Shown in pieces: positions 8,859 to 17,706 of a stretch of 64,000 nucleotides of DNA (position 1 is its first letter; every line of letters begins with the position of its first letter). Source of the DNA: Adiantum capillus-veneris (taxonomy: Eukaryota > Streptophyta > Polypodiopsida > Polypodiales > Pteridaceae); NCBI GenBank assembly GCA_014529385.2, contig CM043950.1, positions 78,612,343 to 78,676,342 of the forward strand, given 5' to 3'. Both the position numbers and the translations under genes were made by a program. Under the pieces are notes generated by a model. That model was not told the DNA's origin and made no database searches. It was given only the letters and a program-made list of their open reading frames with translations.

Positions 8859-11825
8859 ATTTTTGCAAATGCTGTTGCAGATTCAAGGGCTATTTCAGAT
8901 GCAAAACTTTGGCATGCACGTTTTGGTCATCTGAATTTTGCCAGTTTGCTGCGTTTGCAAAAATCTGATATGGTTGCTTCTTTGCCGCCTCTTGAAGCAC
9001 CTGTCAAACATGTTTGTGAAGGCTGTATTCTGGGTAAAATGCAACGTTCTAAGTTTCCAAAGGATGGTTCAGTTAGGGCCACATGCAGGTTGCAGCTTGT
9101 GCATAGTGATGTTTGTGGGCCCATGCAAAATCCGTCCTTGGGCAATTACCTGTACTTCGTGACCTTCATTGATGATTACTCCAGGCATGCATGGGTATTT
9201 CCGCTTAAAGCGAAGTCCGAAGTTTTTATGTGCTTCAAACAATTTTTGGCTATGGCTGAAAATGTCTCAAAATGTACTATGGGCACCCTCCGTTCCGATC
9301 GAGGGGGGGAGTATATGTCTCATGAATTTAATGCATTTCTGGCTAGTTGTGGGATAAAACACCAATGTACAGTGCCTTATACACCTCAGCAAAATGGTGT
9401 TGCTGAGAGGAAAAACAGGTCACTAACGGAAATGGCAAGATGTATGGTCAAAAGTCAAGCTTTGCCGCATTCTTTTTGGCTTGAGGCCATCATGTGTGCC
9501 ACTTATGTACTTAACAGGTGTCCTACGAAAGCTTTGCAGTCTATTACTCCATATGAAGCATGGCATGATAGAAAACCTTCTATTGAGCACATGCGTGTTT
9601 TTGGCTGTTTGGCATATGCTTTGGTGCCACAAGTGCAGCGCAAAAAATTGGATGATAAGGTTGTCAAATGTATTTTTGTTGGTTATAGTGCTGAAAGCAA
9701 AGGTTACAGGTTGTATCATCCGCAAACAAAACGTATTCTAGTGTCACGGGATGTAGTGTTTGTGGAAGACTCTGTTCAGCCCTTGCTGTCATGTACTAGA
9801 GACAGTAATGTAAGCTCACAGGACATTTATGACACTTTGTTGCCTCTTTTCAGTGGTGGAAATACGAATGTAAGTTCCAATGAGGCAAATGTACAGCCTA
9901 TGGGGGTTTCTGAAAATGTTTTAGAACAGCCTATTACTGATGCAGATGTACATGATGTACTTGATGAGGAAAGGGCTGAAAATGAGCAGGCTAGAGGTAT
10001 GCCAAAATGGCTGGTGCACACTTTGCGTGACAGTAAATTGGATGCACCTTTATCTAGTCGTACTCGTTCAGGCTCTCGCCATGCATCTTATGCATCAGAT
10101 TGTTATGCTTTGGCTGTGTCTAGTTTACATGATGTTGAGGAGCCTCTGTCTTTTGATGAAGCACAGAATTCAGAAAATTGGATTGCTGCCATGAAATCAG
10201 AATATGATGCACTTATAGAGAATGACACATGGACTTTATGTGATTTGCCTCCTGGCAAAAAGGCCATCGGTACGAAGTGGGTTTACAAGTTGAAACGCAA
10301 GCCGGATGGTGAGATCGATCGCCATAAGGCTCGACTTGTTGCAAAGGGTTATGCACAACAAAAAGGCATAGATTATGAAGAGACTTTTGCTCCCACTTGT
10401 CGTATGACTACTGTGCTTTTTCTATGTGCATTGGCAGCTCATTTTGGTTGGGATGTACATCAATCAGACATTGTTACTGCTTTCTTGAATGGTGACATAT
10501 TTGAGGAAGTTTATGTAACTCAGCCTCGCGGTTTTGTCATAAAAGGACAAGAGGACAAAGTGTGCAAATGTAAGAAGGCTTTGTATGGGTTGAAGCAATC
10601 TCCTTGTGCTTGGTATGAGAAAGCTGACACTCATTTGGTTAAACGAGGCTTTTGTAACAGTCCAACAGAAAGCACATTGTATGTAAAGCGTGAGGATGAT
10701 GTATTTCTCATTGTGGTTCTTTATGTTGATGATTTGCTGATCACTGGACCAAATGAGAGACATATTGCTGAATTTAAGGCTGATTTGAATGCTACTTTGA
10801 AGATGAAAGATTTGGGGCTGTTGCATCATTACTTGGGTATACAGTTTAAGCAGTGTGATGGTGGTATTGCCTTGTGTCAGAAAAGTTACATAGAGACATT
10901 GCTATGTAAGTTTGGACTTGAGGATTGCAAACCTATTGCCACTCCCATGGAAACAGGTTTGAAGTTGAGTCTACATGATGCTGGCGATCCTGCTGATGTC
11001 ACTCTTTACCAAACTGCTGTTGGCTGCCTCATTTATGTATGCAACACGAGGCCAGATATTCAGTTTGCAGTCTCGCAGGTCAGCAGATTTATGCATAGCC
11101 CAGGGTCTAAGCATTGGCAGGCTGTCAAGAGGATTTTCCGCTACCTTAGTGGCACTTTACATCTTGGCTTGTTTTATCCCAAGGGGGGATCATTGCCGCC
11201 AGACTTACATGCTTTTTCGGACTCAGATTGGGCTGGTTGTTTTGACACGCGAGTGTCCACAAGTGGTTTTTGTTTCATGCTTGGCAGTTCATGTATATCA
11301 TGGTTGAGCAAGAAGCAACCTACTGTGGCCACTTCGAGTTGTGAGGCTGAGTACAGGGCAGTCTTCACAGCTACGGTTGAGTGTGTATGGCTAAGACGCC
11401 TTATGGCTGACTTGGGTGTTGGACAGGACACTGCCAACACTATCTACACTGACAGTCAGAGCGCATTGGCAGTTGCGAGGAACCCAGTTTTTCATGCTCG
11501 CACAAAGCACATTGAGGTGCATTACCACTATGTCAGGGAGAGGCTCTCAGCAGGAGAGATCATCTTGGCTTATGTGCCAACACAGGACAACCTTGCAGAT
11601 CTTTTCACAAAGGCATTGTCTCGTGAGAAGCTTGAAGCTTTCCGCAAAGCTTTGGGCTTACTCCCCTTTGTGGACTCATCCTGTCCTCAGGGCATGGCAC
11701 TTCCCTTTACTCATGTGCCAGCTCTCGTTCACCGCATCACTCCAGGGGGGATTTGTTACCATATACATGTGGTAGTGATGTGTGTGAACACACTAGGACC
11801 GCCGGGGCATTTTTTCCCTCTTTAG
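8859..11825 (+). CDS. Element F copia integrase-RT-RNase H part of the polyprotein
   Basis: In frame with the preceding piece after a single TAA. In order: pre-integrase HHCC region (LWHARFGHLNF, CEGCILGK), integrase core (DVCGPMQN, FIDDYSRHAWVFPL, RSDRGGEYMS, PQQNGVAERKN), RT (GTKWVYKLKRKPDG, DIVTAFLNGD, ALYGLKQSPCAW, catalytic YVDDLLITG near 10721-10747) and RNase H (CEAEYRAVF, YTDSQSALAV, ADLFTKAL). All catalytic residues I can place are present. The frame runs into the 3' LTR and stops at 11823-11825. The first ATG is at 8946, so separate expression without readthrough would lose only about 29 residues of the pre-integrase region. Confidence 0.93.
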   Translation: MFANAVADSRAISDAKLWHARFGHLNFASLLRLQKSDMVASLPPLEAPVKHVCEGCILGKMQRSKFPKDGSVRATCRLQLVHSDVCGPMQNPSLGNYLYFVTFIDDYSRHAWVFPLKAKSEVFMCFKQFLAMAENVSKCTMGTLRSDRGGEYMSHEFNAFLASCGIKHQCTVPYTPQQNGVAERKNRSLTEMARCMVKSQALPHSFWLEAIMCATYVLNRCPTKALQSITPYEAWHDRKPSIEHMRVFGCLAYALVPQVQRKKLDDKVVKCIFVGYSAESKGYRLYHPQTKRILVSRDVVFVEDSVQPLLSCTRDSNVSSQDIYDTLLPLFSGGNTNVSSNEANVQPMGVSENVLEQPITDADVHDVLDEERAENEQARGMPKWLVHTLRDSKLDAPLSSRTRSGSRHASYASDCYALAVSSLHDVEEPLSFDEAQNSENWIAAMKSEYDALIENDTWTLCDLPPGKKAIGTKWVYKLKRKPDGEIDRHKARLVAKGYAQQKGIDYEETFAPTCRMTTVLFLCALAAHFGWDVHQSDIVTAFLNGDIFEEVYVTQPRGFVIKGQEDKVCKCKKALYGLKQSPCAWYEKADTHLVKRGFCNSPTESTLYVKREDDVFLIVVLYVDDLLITGPNERHIAEFKADLNATLKMKDLGLLHHYLGIQFKQCDGGIALCQKSYIETLLCKFGLEDCKPIATPMETGLKLSLHDAGDPADVTLYQTAVGCLIYVCNTRPDIQFAVSQVSRFMHSPGSKHWQAVKRIFRYLSGTLHLGLFYPKGGSLPPDLHAFSDSDWAGCFDTRVSTSGFCFMLGSSCISWLSKKQPTVATSSCEAEYRAVFTATVECVWLRRLMADLGVGQDTANTIYTDSQSALAVARNPVFHARTKHIEVHYHYVRERLSAGEIILAYVPTQDNLADLFTKALSREKLEAFRKALGLLPFVDSSCPQGMALPFTHVPALVHRITPGGICYHIHVVVMCVNTLGPPGHFFPL

Positions 11826-11980
11826 GAGGTTTTTTCCCCCGTGCATTGTATATACGCCCATCACTCTAGGGCTATCTATCTTTCCATTGCACACTAAGTA
11901 ACACACTCTCTATTGTGTGCCTTGAGCTTCCTTCGTCTTCTCCAAGCTGTGTGTGTTTCTCTGCAACCCTAATTCCAACA
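11754..11980 (+). repeat. Element F 3' LTR (227 bp)
   Basis: Same sequence as 6803-7029. Preceded by the purine-rich tract ending at 11753 and followed by the target duplication GCAAG. Confidence 0.95.
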
Positions 11981-12454
11981 GCAAGGAACAAAGAGTGGAA
12001 GCTGAGGAAAATGAGCCAGTTAGGGGTGGAGTCTTTGCCTATGAGGTTTGAATTTCAACCTATGGATTCTTCGCAAGGTCGCATGCCAGGGGTTCATCAT
12101 GAACCAGTGGTTGCTGTTACTCCTCGGGTTATGCCAACATTGGTCACTACAGCAGTGCAAGATAATGGGTTAAGGAAAGTGATAGATTTAATGAAGAATC
12201 TCAGCCTAAACATGCTAGGTCAAGTGGGAAATAATCGAGGTCGAGAGAGGTTTTCAAATCAGCCAGGAGGTGAAGAAAGACCTAGGAATGGTGTCAGACA
12301 AAGCAATGGTAGGTTCTGGAAGCAGACACCCACATGTTATAATTGTGGAGAGTTGGGCCACAGCAGCCCGCAATGTGATAAGCCACCAAGGATGGGGGAA
12401 GACATGTATCCATTGCCAAGACAGGTGCTAGCTAGGTCAAATGATTATGGCTGA
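11981..12454 (+). pseudogene. Element C gag, C-terminal half with zinc knuckle
   Basis: Continues the gag interrupted at 6802 (ARNKEWKLRKM). It contains one CCHC zinc knuckle, CYNCGELGHSSPQC at 12335-12376, which binds the element RNA. It ends at TGA 12452-12454, after which the frame changes before the protease region. An apparent longer frame starting in the copia LTR (11915) is only a chimera. Confidence 0.85.
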
Positions 12455-13200
12455 GTGTAGTCACCTTAGAGAAGGCATCAAAGCTAAAGGATACATTAGT
12501 GATGCCTATTGGGAAGAGGACCACAGAGGACAAGGAAGGAAGAAGTGCCCCAGGTCCTAGTAAGAAGAAAGGAAAGAGCCATGAAGGTGAGGATGTCAAG
12601 GCCAAGAGGAAAAGAAGGGCTCGTCGCAAATTTCATGTTTCAGATTTTCCACTGGGGGATGGGCAATTAAGCTATGACTTGAAGGAGGATCTGACGAGCA
12701 GGAAAGCAGATGTTACTTTTGGGCAGCTTATAGAGATGGTGCCTAAACTAAAGCGACAATGGAAGAGGATGGTTAACCCAATGGAGAAAGAGACAGAGAG
12801 AGGTTCAGTGAAGGTGTTGGCCATGGATGAGCTACCAGACATTTTCCCAATAGTAGATGTGTGGCACAAAAGAAAAAATCTAGGACAAGGTTATGTGGAT
12901 GGTGGAGCCCAAATATGTGTCATAACACACTCACGTTGAGAAGATGGGTCTCACAATGACTGGGGTGTCGGGCTTCCGGATCAGATTGGCAAACTATCAA
13001 AAAGTAAAATGTTTGGGTGTTATAAAGAGCTTAGAACTGGAGGCATATGATGCAAAGGCGGTGGTTGATTTTCATGTGATGCCAGCGGGGTTAGGAGCAT
13101 ATCCTATTATATTAGGTAGACCATGGTTACGTGCAGTGGGAGCTGTTCAAGATTGGCGACGTGGAATGATTAGCCTCTATGGAAAGACAGGTGCCAAGAA
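12455..13200 (+). pseudogene. Element C protease and upstream conserved linker
   Basis: A basic Lys/Arg-rich stretch (12550-12630) is followed by the conserved linker HVSDFPLGDGQLSYDL and ADVTFGQLIEMVPKLKRQW. The aspartic protease follows, with active-site motif DGGAQICVIT at about 12898, where most retroviral-type proteases have Asp-Ser/Thr-Gly. The second half (VVDFHVMPAGLGAYPIILGRPWLRAV) has the usual ILGRPWL signature. A TGA at 12937-12939 interrupts just after the active site, but the frame goes on. The protease cuts the polyprotein in working relatives. Confidence 0.8.
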
Positions 13201-14131
13201 GCTATATAATATGGACACAAGGAAACGATTAGAGGAGCTTTATGAGGATGAGGATGAGTCTAGTGATGAAGACTCTTCCACTAGGACTGATGAGGACAAT
13301 GATAGTACTACCAGCAGTGATGAGGATGCTGATGTTGCATTTCTTCTGATGGAAAAAGAAATCCAAGAGTCTGGTTTAGTTGCATTTGCAAATGAGGTTG
13401 AAGATGAAAGTGAAGGGCCTTATGAAGTGATTGAAGGGCTGATGCAAACCAAGATTGAGTTGTCAAAGAAGCAGGAATTGATGACACAAATGATCAGTGG
13501 AGACCTCTCAGCTATGGAGAAGGAGATATATTTGCACATGCTGGCTAGTTTTCCTGATTTGTTCATTACCTCATATGAAGAGATCAGAGGGTTCAAAGGA
13601 GAAGAGATGCATATAGAGTTGAAAGAAGGTGCTAAGCCAGTGCGGCAAAGGCTAAGAAGGATGGATCAAGAGCAGATGGAAGCTTTGCGGGAAGAGATAG
13701 ACAAGTTATTGAAGGCAGGGTTCATAGTCCCAGTGGAGACCACAGAATGGGTGAGTCCAGTAGTAGTCAGTCCAAACAAGGATGGAAAGTGGAGGATTTG
13801 TGTAGATTTTAAGCCCTTAAATGCAACCACTAAGAAGAACCCATATCCTCTTCCATTCATTGATCAGATCTTGGATTCACTGGCAGGTTATGAGAGGTAC
13901 AGTGTGTGTGATGGTTTTTCAGGCTATTTTCAATTGAATATTTCTCTTAAAGACCGCACAAAGACAACTTTTATTACGCCATGGGGCTGTTATTGCTACA
14001 CGGTATTGCCATTTGGGTTGTCAAATGCACCATCTTTCTATCAAGAGAGAGCAAATTGGGTGTTGGAACCATTCATTGGTAGCTGTGTTAAAGCTTTTAT
14101 GGACGACTTCTGTGTCTACAGCAATAGGGCT
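13201..14131 (+). pseudogene. Element C acidic linker and RT, N-terminal part
   Basis: An acidic Ser/Asp-rich linker (EDEDESSDEDSSTRTDEDND, about 13240-13340) separates protease and RT; A has a comparable stretch. RT then shows MHIELKEGAKPVRQRLRR, VVSPNKDGKWRICVDFKPLN, TTFITPWGCYCYTVLPFGL, SNAPSFYQERANW and the catalytic box FMDDFCVYSN (about 14096-14125). The frame is intact until element D cuts it after NRA at 14131. It resumes at 33664. Confidence 0.88.
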
Positions 14132-14783
14132 TGTAAGGTCTCTGACCCGATCACAAGAACACCCTTGTACCACGAAATGAATACAATGAAATAAGTTACT
14201 ATTTTTAGCAGTTTTTCAGATTCTGTCAGTGCCATGATGTTTAGAATGTTATAAAGCTTAAAAATGTGAATTAAAATAATTTTTGTGAAAAATTTCCAAA
14301 AATAGTAAGTTTTTGGTCACCCGACCCGTCCAGTCTTGACCGTCTCGAAAATCTGCACCCGTACCCCGAATTTGAGAAAAATGCATTTTCGGACCCCGGG
14401 GACTACTAAATATGGCAGGTACTCGGGCCAGTACGCGTTAGTTAGAGCTTCGTATGGCAATTTACGGCATCAAAATCCGATTCGTATGACCCGTTTTAGC
14501 CTAGAACCAAATTTCCTAAAAAATTGTCCGGGGAGGTACCGGGGGCCCGGGACTGTGTGGGAACAGGTCCCAGGCCACTCCAGATCAGCTTTAGCAGCTA
14601 GGGGGCGCCCTCTTGCTTTGTGGGAGTCTTGGGAAAGCTGCCAAGCCTGCAACTCAGTCTCAGAACCAGTTAACCAAGCCAACGTGACACTTGGTGGGCA
14701 GAGAACTGGACTTGCCATGCTTAACTGGAGAAGCTCCCATATGCATTTAGCAACCCAGATCGATTTTCAGCCTGTAGGAGCCT

Positions 14784-14791
14784 ATTTAAAG
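14784..14791 (+). promoter_or_regulatory. Putative TATA box of element D LTR
   Basis: TATTTAAA lies about 650 bp into the LTR and just before the CA microsatellite. It is also present at the matching place in the 3' LTR (about 31514). Transcription would start near 14815, leaving the proposed gag exon in the transcribed part of the LTR. Confidence 0.45.
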
Positions 14792-15673
14792 ACCTGCATA
14801 CACACACACACACACACACACTTATGATCACACACACACACAGTGCATAGACACACACCCACATACATTGGGGAGGTGCTGCCGAATCACACACCTATTG
14901 AAGAAGAAGCAAGGAGGGAGGTGCTGCCGAATTTTCATCTCAAGAATTTCGATTAGATCAGAGAATTGAGAAGATTACCAGCCCCTAATCACGGTAACGA
15001 CAGTTTAATTAATGCTGTCTGTAAATTCCTTTCTCTACCATCAAAATTTCTCGTACATTATGCCTATTCCTAGCCGAAAATCTCTATGACTACTCTCTAA
15101 ATTCTCCTTATTCGTACTCTATTATGTAATCATCATTCCATAGCTGAATTATCAGCCATTCTTCACTCTTGATTAATGATTAGAGCATAATTATCAGAAT
15201 CTTCTCTCTCTAGATAGCATAGTAATTAATCGGTAAGCTAGTATTTGTGCAGATTGAAGAGAATCACTATTGTAATCACTCATTAACATTGCAGCTTAAT
15301 TGAATTCATTTTTCTTATGCATTAAGACGTAATTAAGGAGAAATTAATCCGTCATTAAGTCTCTAAGAATTGGTTTTTCCTCACACATATGCATAGGGTA
15401 AATCTGCATCATCTAATTGCTAGGAAATAGTTTAATCATACTTAATCCAATTCTCTGGTAATTCTAATAGTGAAATCTTAATTATACAAGCCGAATAATT
15501 ATCTTAGAGCCGGTTCCCATAGGATTATGTGCCATCCTTAATGATTGCTTATGAAAGAAATCTAGACTCTCATATAGGAGGGATTAATTGATGTCACTAA
15601 TCTACCCATTGGACTGTATGATGCTTGTGAACCTTAGCTCTTTCTCCAAGCTAATCATTTAAAGTAGTGAGAA

Positions 15674-15814
15674 ATGGCCCCGGTTAAGAGGACGCATTTC
15701 GGTGGTGCCCATGATCGCGAAGCAGGAACGAGCAATGTCAACGGAAAGGGGAAGGCCCCCATGGACGAGCAAATACAGGCCATCTCACGGGCTATCGATG
15801 AAGAAGTGGAAGAG
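15674..15814 (+). CDS. Proposed first exon of element D gag, inside the LTR
   Basis: The ATG at 15674 opens exactly 47 codons (begins MAPVKRTHFGGAHD, ends AISRAIDEEVEE) up to the donor-like AGAG/GTAGAT at 15814/15815. The composition (basic start, then a charged helix) suits the N terminus of a chromovirus Gag, and downstream gag lacks its own good start. Joined in phase 0 to the acceptor at 17706, the frame runs on into gag. The copy in the 3' LTR (32444) keeps the ATG, the frame and the donor with only amino-acid substitutions. I infer splicing; there is no transcript evidence. Alternatively translation could start at the internal ATG at 17800. Confidence 0.5.
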
Positions 15815-16105
15815 GTAGATCATATTTTTATTCAAGTTGTTTAAATTAACATTGCATACGCTAGTTAGGAATACTCATATCCCCAAACATGTTGGAGAAA
15901 TCCGACGGAAACCTCGGCATTGAAATCATTGTACATTAAGTTCTAAAGTAGGAAGGTAATGTCTGATGGGTATGCTGTTTGCAAGAGGAAAGAATGTTTG
16001 CTAGGGAAAATTTAGCTCGACATGTTCATTTTATTTCTAATGTTGAATTAGTCCTGACCCCCCTACTGATCACAGGGGGCAGAGTTCCTCGTTAGGACTC
16101 TTGAA

Positions 16106-16226
16106 TCCACGACTTGCTTTCTATGCGGTGGATACCCACGACTTGCTTTCTATGCGGTGGGAACCCACGTCTTGCTTTCTATGCGGTGGGAGTGTCCATG
16201 ACGTGCTTTCTATGCGGTGGACATAC
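16106..16226 (+). repeat. Four tandem 30-bp repeats in element D LTR
   Basis: Four imperfect copies containing CTTGCTTTCTATGCGGTGG or CGTGCTTTCTATGCGGTGG, preceded by CCACGA, CCCACG or similar. The same block is at 32877-32997 in the other LTR, so it predates this insertion. Function unknown. Confidence 0.85.
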
Positions 16227-16893
16227 CTAGTTGTATGGGCAGCTAGGCGACAATGGGAGGAGTTAACTCTCGCTGGAGGGGGGATGTTGTACCTCCAGAA
16301 CATTGGAATTTTTATGAATAAGTTTGAGTAGAATTTTTACTAGAATTCTGTCTTGGTGTTGTTTGCAATACTGGTTGAAGGGCTGTTTTAACGAACCATG
16401 TGATTCGGAATTAAACAAGGAACATTTATGTTGAACAACCTTTGTGGTAGTAATTAGGTCACACGATGAAGTGTGAGTGTGGGGGTGGAAAGTGGGGGCT
16501 TGGCTCAGGTTGCCAATGCCTATGAGAAGGGTGGTCCCGATTGGTCGGGAACTCTCTATCCCCATAGTGCTTACTCGATATTAGTAATGCTCATTGCCCC
16601 TAGAGCGGGGAATTCTCGAGAGTACGTGCCTCTGAAACATGGGGAAAAAGGCACTCGAGGCTTCTCTCCTCTTGGAAGGTGGGTCATAGGATCGCTAGAT
16701 AGTTCAAGTACGCTTCCCCTGCGAGGTGGAGCTAGATCTCCTTGCTAGTAGGCTCGAACTCGACTCACTTTGTGATGAGAGATCGTCCGCTAGTCGAACC
16801 CTAAACCATTTTGTTTGCTTCTGCTATAGATCTAGTGGCCACCAGGTTTACCATCAGATCCGTTGTTTGATACGACGGGGTGGGTACCTCACA

Positions 16894-17082
16894 CCTGGTA
16901 TCAGAGCTAAGCCTAGGTTAGGCTGGGAAAATAATGTCGTATTGTTTGAAGGAACTGAAAGTATATAGGTAGTTGATCCGAATTGCTTGCATTGGTGTTG
17001 CAGGAAGACCCCGTGCTCGAATATCGGAAGTTCCAAGTGTTTGAGCTTATTTATGAGCGTATAAGACTTCATACGAGATGTC
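16894..17082 (+). other. Element D primer binding site and leader
   Basis: CCTGGTATCAGAGC starts directly after the LTR; positions 16896-16907 match the initiator-Met tRNA complement perfectly. The rest is leader sequence without visible genes. Confidence 0.88.
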
Positions 17083-17490
17083 ATGGAGATACTGTTTAAG
17101 GCTTATACGCCACACTCCACTCGCATTGACAAAGGATGGGAACTTGATTGGACATTTCCAGGAGGGGTTTACTACATCAACGCTCGGAAGCTAGGATGCC
17201 GGGCTACCGACTTGAAGAAGATACGTTGGGGAGAAGAGTTGAGAGTAATAGAGATATTCTACTTGGTGCCCACACGATTGGATCAGACTGTTTCGGGCAA
17301 CTACAACCAAACCATCAACGACTGGCTCTTGGAGAAGGTCACCAATGTGATCCCAGCAAACCGAGTCAAAACCTTTGGATTACTGAAAGTGGAACTCCGG
17401 CCCGACATCTTAGTTTATTATCCCCTCAAGAATGTGTATAAGAATTATTACACGAATGAAGTAGTGCATCATGTCAACACCATTTCCTAG
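17083..17490 (+). CDS. Unrecognised 135-codon reading frame in the element D leader
   Basis: The frame starts MEILFKAYTPHSTRIDKGW and ends VVHHVNTIS at TAG 17488-17490. It is rich in Tyr, Leu, Lys and Asn. I see no zinc knuckle, protease, membrane segment or signal peptide, and I do not recognise it. It lies between the primer site and gag, where chromoviruses normally have no gene. Downstream (17491-17640) is AT-rich sequence with AATAAA-like motifs (AATAAATTT near 17571, AATAAAGTGC at 17584) that resembles a plant 3' untranslated region. It could be a captured host fragment, an accessory element gene, or a chance open frame inside the predicted intron. Confidence 0.4.
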   Translation: MEILFKAYTPHSTRIDKGWELDWTFPGGVYYINARKLGCRATDLKKIRWGEELRVIEIFYLVPTRLDQTVSGNYNQTINDWLLEKVTNVIPANRVKTFGLLKVELRPDILVYYPLKNVYKNYYTNEVVHHVNTIS

Positions 17491-17706
17491 GCGTATGTTA
17501 TACGCAAATCCATAAAGCCATGTAATAAGCGGTCATCAGTCATTCTAAACCTTGAGGGGTTTCGATTGTAATAAATTTCCATCAATAAAGTGCTTTTTGT
17601 CTCTGAATCTCTGTCTCTTGATAAAGTGGAATTTTGAATTCTATTAAAGTCTCGTGTCTCTTGAAATTCAAGTAATGGTATCAAGAATTTCGTATAACCC
17701 ATGTAG

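Larger units (their letters stand above)
6803..11980 (+). mobile_element. Element F: Ty1/copia retrotransposon with identical LTRs
   Basis: Complete 5,178-bp element with 227-bp LTRs and a perfect target duplication GCAAG (6798-6802 and 11981-11985). The initiator-Met-type primer site TGGTATCAGAGC is at 7032 and the purine-rich tract CAGGGGGGATT directly precedes the 3' LTR. The domain order protease, integrase, RT, RNase H is that of copia. By eye I find no difference between the LTRs, so insertion was very recent. A single in-frame TAA (8856-8858) is the only visible defect. Confidence 0.96.
14132..16893 (+). repeat. Element D 5' LTR (2,762 bp)
   Basis: Unusually long LTR. It holds a TATA-like TATTTAAA at about 14784-14791, a CA microsatellite (14798-14822), a conserved gag-like first exon (15674-15814) and four tandem copies of a roughly 30-bp unit (16106-16226). 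The partner is 30864-33663. Confidence 0.95.
15815..17706 (+). other. Predicted intron of element D gag
   Basis: GT at 15815 and AG at 17705-17706 bound 1,892 bp that span the end of the LTR, the primer site and the leader. The gag frame has a stop (TAG 17704-17706) exactly at the acceptor and is open from 17707, which is what an exon boundary would look like. Other AG acceptors are possible further on (17742, 17745). The region also contains the 135-codon frame at 17083-17490. Confidence 0.4.

Noticed and set aside
16106-16226. Four regularly spaced 30-bp repeats that look like a small CRISPR array
   Set aside because: They are tandem units within a plant retrotransposon LTR, present in both LTRs, with no unique spacers of constant length and no cas genes.
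17083-17490. A complete host gene inside element D
   Set aside because: The frame and 3'-UTR-like tail are suggestive, but there is no recognisable family and no promoter, so I list it as an unrecognised frame only.
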